NCBI RefSeq assembly: GCF_030053115.1
Contig: NZ_CP125619.1
Span: 5,789,001-5,853,000, forward strand
DNA length: 64,000 nt
Direction: 5' to 3'
Source: Pseudomonas svalbardensis
Lineage (GTDB): Bacteria > Pseudomonadota > Gammaproteobacteria > Pseudomonadales > Pseudomonadaceae
The translations under genes were made by a program, and so were the position numbers. Numbering within the stretch: the stretch's first letter is position 1; the number at the start of each line of letters is the position of its first letter. The notes beneath the pieces are model-generated. The model was not told where the DNA came from, did no database searches, and was given only the letters and a program-made list of their open reading frames with translations. Below, in pieces: positions 61,417-64,000 of the stretch.

Positions 61417-63414
61417 TTAGTCTTCCAGCAGCTCTTCAGCCTGACCCAGGATGTTTTCCAGGGTGAAGCCGAACTCTTCGAACAAGGCTGGCGCAGGCGC
61501 CGACTCGCCGTAGGTGGTCATGCCGATCACGCGGCCTTCCAGGCCGACGTACTTGTACCAGTAGTCCGCGTGGGCGGCTTCGATAGCGATACGGGCGCTG
61601 ACCTGCAACGGCAGAACCGCTTGCTTGTAGCCGGCGTCCTGAGCATCGAACACGCTGGTGCAAGGCATCGAGACAACACGCACCTTGCGACCTTGTTCGT
61701 TCAACTTGTCATAGGCCTGAACCGCCAGACCGACTTCGGAACCGGTGGAGATCAGGATCAGCTCAGGCTCGCCGTCGCAGTCCTTCAACACGTAACCGCC
61801 ACGGGCGATGTCGGCGATCTGGAACGCATTACGGGTTTGGTGCTGCAGGTTCTGACGCGAGAAAATCAGCGCCGAAGGGCCGTCCTTGCGTTCCAGAGCC
61901 ATTTTCCAGCACACCGCCGATTCAACGGCATCGGCTGGGCGCCAGGTGTCGAGGTTCGGCGTGCTGCGCAAGCTGGTCAGTTGCTCGATCGGCTGGTGAG
62001 TCGGACCGTCTTCGCCCAGACCGATGGAGTCGTGGGTGTAGACGAACACGACACGCTGCTTCATCAGCGAGGCCATGCGCACTGCGTTGCGGGCGTATTC
62101 CATGAACATCAGGAAGGTCGCGCCGTAAGGCACCAGACCGCCGTGCAGGGTCACGCCGTTCATGATCGCGCTCATGCCGAACTCGCGAACGCCGTAGTAC
62201 ATGTAGTTGCCGCTGGCGTCTTCAGCTGTAACACCTTTGCAACCTTTCCACAGGGTCAGGTTGGAACCGGCCAGGTCAGCGGAGCCGCCCAGCAGTTCAG
62301 GCAGCAGCGGGCCGTAGGCATTCAATGCGTTCTGGCTGGCTTTACGGCTGGCGATGGTTTCGCCTTTGGCAGCGACTTCAGCAATATAAGCCGAGGCTTT
62401 TTCAGCGAAGTCTTCCGGCAGTTCGCCGCTCAGACGACGAATCAGCTCGTTGGCCAACTCAGGGAAGGCAGCAGAGTAGGCAGCGAAACGCTGATCCCAT
62501 TCGGCTTCGGCCGCGCGACCGGTTTCCTTGGCGTCCCACTCGGCGTAGATGTCGGCCGGGATTTCGAACGGACCGTGGTTCCATTTCAGCGCAGCACGGG
62601 TCAGCGCGATTTCCGCGTCGCCCAGTGGGGCGCCGTGGCAGTCTTCTTTACCTTGCTTGTTCGGCGAACCGAAACCGATGGTGGTCTTGCAGCAGATCAG
62701 GGTTGGCTGATCGCTTTTGCGCGCAGTTTCGATCGCGATCTTGATCTCTTCAGGATCGTGACCGTCGACGTTGCGGATGACCTGCCAGTTATAAGCTTCG
62801 AAACGCTTAGGCGTGTCGTCGGTGAACCAGCCTTCGACTTCGCCGTCGATGGAGATGCCGTTGTCGTCGTAGAAGGCGATCAGCTTGCCCAGACCCAAAG
62901 TACCGGCCAGGGAGCCGACTTCGTGGGAAATGCCTTCCATCATGCAGCCATCACCCAGGAACACGTAGGTGTGGTGGTCGACAACATTGTGGCCCGGACG
63001 GTTGAACTGCGCCGCCAGGACTTTTTCTGCCAGGGCAAAACCAACGGCGTTGGCCAGGCCTTGGCCCAGTGGACCGGTAGTGGTTTCAACGCCTGGGGTG
63101 TAGCCGAATTCCGGGTGACCCGGGGTGCGGCTGTGCAGTTGGCGGAAGTTTTTCAGGTCATCGATCGACAGGTCATAGCCGGTCAGGTGCAGCAGCGAGT
63201 AGATCAACATCGAGCCGTGACCGTTGGACAGCACGAAGCGGTCACGGTCGGCGAACGATGGATTGCTCGGGTTGTGCTTCAGGTAGTCACGCCAAAGTAC
63301 TTCGGCGATATCCGCCATACCCATAGGGGCACCGGGATGGCCGCTGTTGGCTTTTTGCACGGCATCCATGCTGAGGGCACGAATGGCGTTGGCACGCTCA
63401 CGACGGCTGGGCAT
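61417..63414 (-). CDS. tkt: Transketolase
   Basis: Tkt (665 residues) transfers two-carbon units in the pentose-phosphate pathway with thiamine diphosphate. The [42 protein letters not shown] start, the ThDP motif [12 protein letters not shown] near residue 155 and the C-terminal [12 protein letters not shown] and [15 protein letters not shown] segments are canonical. The ATG at 63414 is preceded by AGGAG with 8 bases. It precedes epd with a repeat between and is divergent from the ArsR/methyltransferase gene. Confidence 0.95.
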   Translation of the reverse strand: MPSRRERANAIRALSMDAVQKANSGHPGAPMGMADIAEVLWRDYLKHNPSNPSFADRDRFVLSNGHGSMLIYSLLHLTGYDLSIDDLKNFRQLHSRTPGHPEFGYTPGVETTTGPLGQGLANAVGFALAEKVLAAQFNRPGHNVVDHHTYVFLGDGCMMEGISHEVGSLAGTLGLGKLIAFYDDNGISIDGEVEGWFTDDTPKRFEAYNWQVIRNVDGHDPEEIKIAIETARKSDQPTLICCKTTIGFGSPNKQGKEDCHGAPLGDAEIALTRAALKWNHGPFEIPADIYAEWDAKETGRAAEAEWDQRFAAYSAAFPELANELIRRLSGELPEDFAEKASAYIAEVAAKGETIASRKASQNALNAYGPLLPELLGGSADLAGSNLTLWKGCKGVTAEDASGNYMYYGVREFGMSAIMNGVTLHGGLVPYGATFLMFMEYARNAVRMASLMKQRVVFVYTHDSIGLGEDGPTHQPIEQLTSLRSTPNLDTWRPADAVESAVCWKMALERKDGPSALIFSRQNLQHQTRNAFQIADIARGGYVLKDCDGEPELILISTGSEVGLAVQAYDKLNEQGRKVRVVSMPCTSVFDAQDAGYKQAVLPLQVSARIAIEAAHADYWYKYVGLEGRVIGMTTYGESAPAPALFEEFGFTLENILGQAEELLED

Positions 63415-63619
63415 CGCTGTTCTCCTGCGGATATTGAATCGAGAGTGAATAAAACGAAACGGAAAAAAGGCGAGCATTTTCCCTCACCCACCCGCCTCGG
63501 GGCAATGACAGATAGTCATCTGAAGGCGTTTTTCCGGTGGATAAAGTCGCATTCGCCTGGTGAAACCTTTCCGCTGACGATTTGTAGAGTGACCCTTTCC
63601 CCGAGAAGTGCCATCTATC

Positions 63620-63649
63620 GAGCAATATCAAAACTTTTTGATATTGCTC
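63620..63649. promoter_or_regulatory. Perfect 30-bp palindrome before the ArsR gene
   Basis: GAGCAATATCAAAA-CT-TTTTGATATTGCTC is a perfect inverted repeat of 14-bp arms, 38 bases before the start of the ArsR-type gene. ArsR regulators bind such AT-rich palindromes; this one is probably the operator of the regulator, controlling itself and perhaps tkt (inference). Confidence 0.75.
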
Positions 63650-63687
63650 TTGCGGTGCTTTCTGACCGTCACTAGACTGCTGGCCTT

Positions 63688-64000
63688 ATGAATTTACGTG
63701 TGCCTTCCATTCGACATGACGATTGCGATGAGCTGGCGGCCTTGTGCAAGGCCGGCGGCGATCCTCTGCGTCTGAATGTATTGCGCGCGCTGGCCAACGA
63801 TTCGTTTGGCGTACTGGAGCTGGCGCAGATCTTTGGCATCGGCCAGTCCGGCATGAGTCATCACCTCAAGGTATTGGCCCAGGCCGATCTGGTGGCGACT
63901 CGCCGTGAAGGCAACGCGATTTTCTACCGCCGCGCCCTGCCCCACACCGAATTGCTGGGTGGCAGGCTGCACGCCGCGCTACTGGATGAAGTGGACAACC
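63688..64000 (+). CDS. ArsR-type regulator, N-terminal part (probably fused to a methyltransferase domain)
   Basis: The first 104 residues are a winged-helix ArsR domain: ELAALCKAGGDPLRLNVLRALAND, then LAQIFGIGQSGMSHHLKVLAQADLVATRREGNAIFYRR. The gene runs off the right edge. In pseudomonads the gene next to tkt on the metK side (PA0547-like) continues into a SAM-dependent methyltransferase domain; here that part cannot be seen. Such proteins (SahR-like) respond to S-adenosylhomocysteine in other proteobacteria (inference). The ATG at 63688 has no strong ribosome site. A perfect palindrome lies just upstream. Confidence 0.8.
   Translation, partial: MNLRVPSIRHDDCDELAALCKAGGDPLRLNVLRALANDSFGVLELAQIFGIGQSGMSHHLKVLAQADLVATRREGNAIFYRRALPHTELLGGRLHAALLDEVDN

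Overview
The window is a chromosomal segment of a gamma-proteobacterium of the Pseudomonas fluorescens group. Supporting evidence is the GC-rich coding sequence, the Pseudomonas-type catabolic islands for quaternary amines (gbc, dgc, sox, cdh, cho/cbc, bet), the tkt-epd-pgk-fba block next to an ArsR/methyltransferase gene, and many REP-type palindromes with a GTGGGAGC...GCTCGCGA core. No tRNA, rRNA, insertion sequence, prophage or CRISPR array was seen.

Region 1 (1-10,500) holds the lower part of betaine catabolism. The minus-strand operon glyA-soxB-soxD-soxA (soxA leaves the window) oxidises sarcosine to glycine and makes serine. It is followed by a TraX-like membrane protein, threonine aldolase ltaE, an SDR oxidoreductase and the divergent pair gbcB/gbcA (glycine betaine to dimethylglycine). 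Behind gbcA lies a 0.6 kb non-coding array of four diverged tandem repeats, each carrying a perfect DnaA box (TTATCCACA).

Region 2 (10,500-20,300) holds a GNAT protein and the minus-strand dimethylglycine operon: M19-like protein, DUF5943-like protein, dgcA, dgcB, etfA-like, etfB-like. LprI-like and DUF3010 proteins follow. Region 3 (20,300-26,500) is the carnitine island: regulator cdhR, and caiX, cdhC, cdhA, cdhB plus a gamma-butyrobetaine hydroxylase gene, feeding glycine betaine into region 1. Region 4 (26,500-40,600) has a small protein, an AAC(6')-like acetyltransferase, gbdR (master activator), serine deaminase sdaB, the choline ABC transporter choXWV, choline symporter betT, and betI-betB-betA with a perfect BetI-type operator. 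Together the window encodes nearly the whole route gamma-butyrobetaine/carnitine or choline -> glycine betaine -> dimethylglycine -> sarcosine -> glycine -> serine -> pyruvate, with uptake and regulators.

Region 5 (40,600-57,000) is general chromosome: a TldD/TldE-like protease pair, an MdtD-like exporter, DbpA helicase, a YhiN-like flavoprotein, a YccS-like membrane protein, a periplasmic binding protein, ElaA, a small winged-helix protein, a YgjP-like metallopeptidase, a REC-PAS-GGDEF-EAL protein, a PL7 alginate lyase and a DUF6124 protein. Region 6 (57,000-64,000) is central carbon metabolism on the minus strand (tkt, epd, pgk, two small lipoproteins, fba), ending at an ArsR/methyltransferase gene preceded by a perfect 30-bp palindrome.

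The most unusual items are the DnaA-box array, two candidate small RNAs flanking the gbdR block, a roughly 165-bp MITE-like element in three copies, and catabolic proteins with altered ligand residues (DgcA iron-sulfur cysteine, M19 zinc ligands, EAL asparagine).
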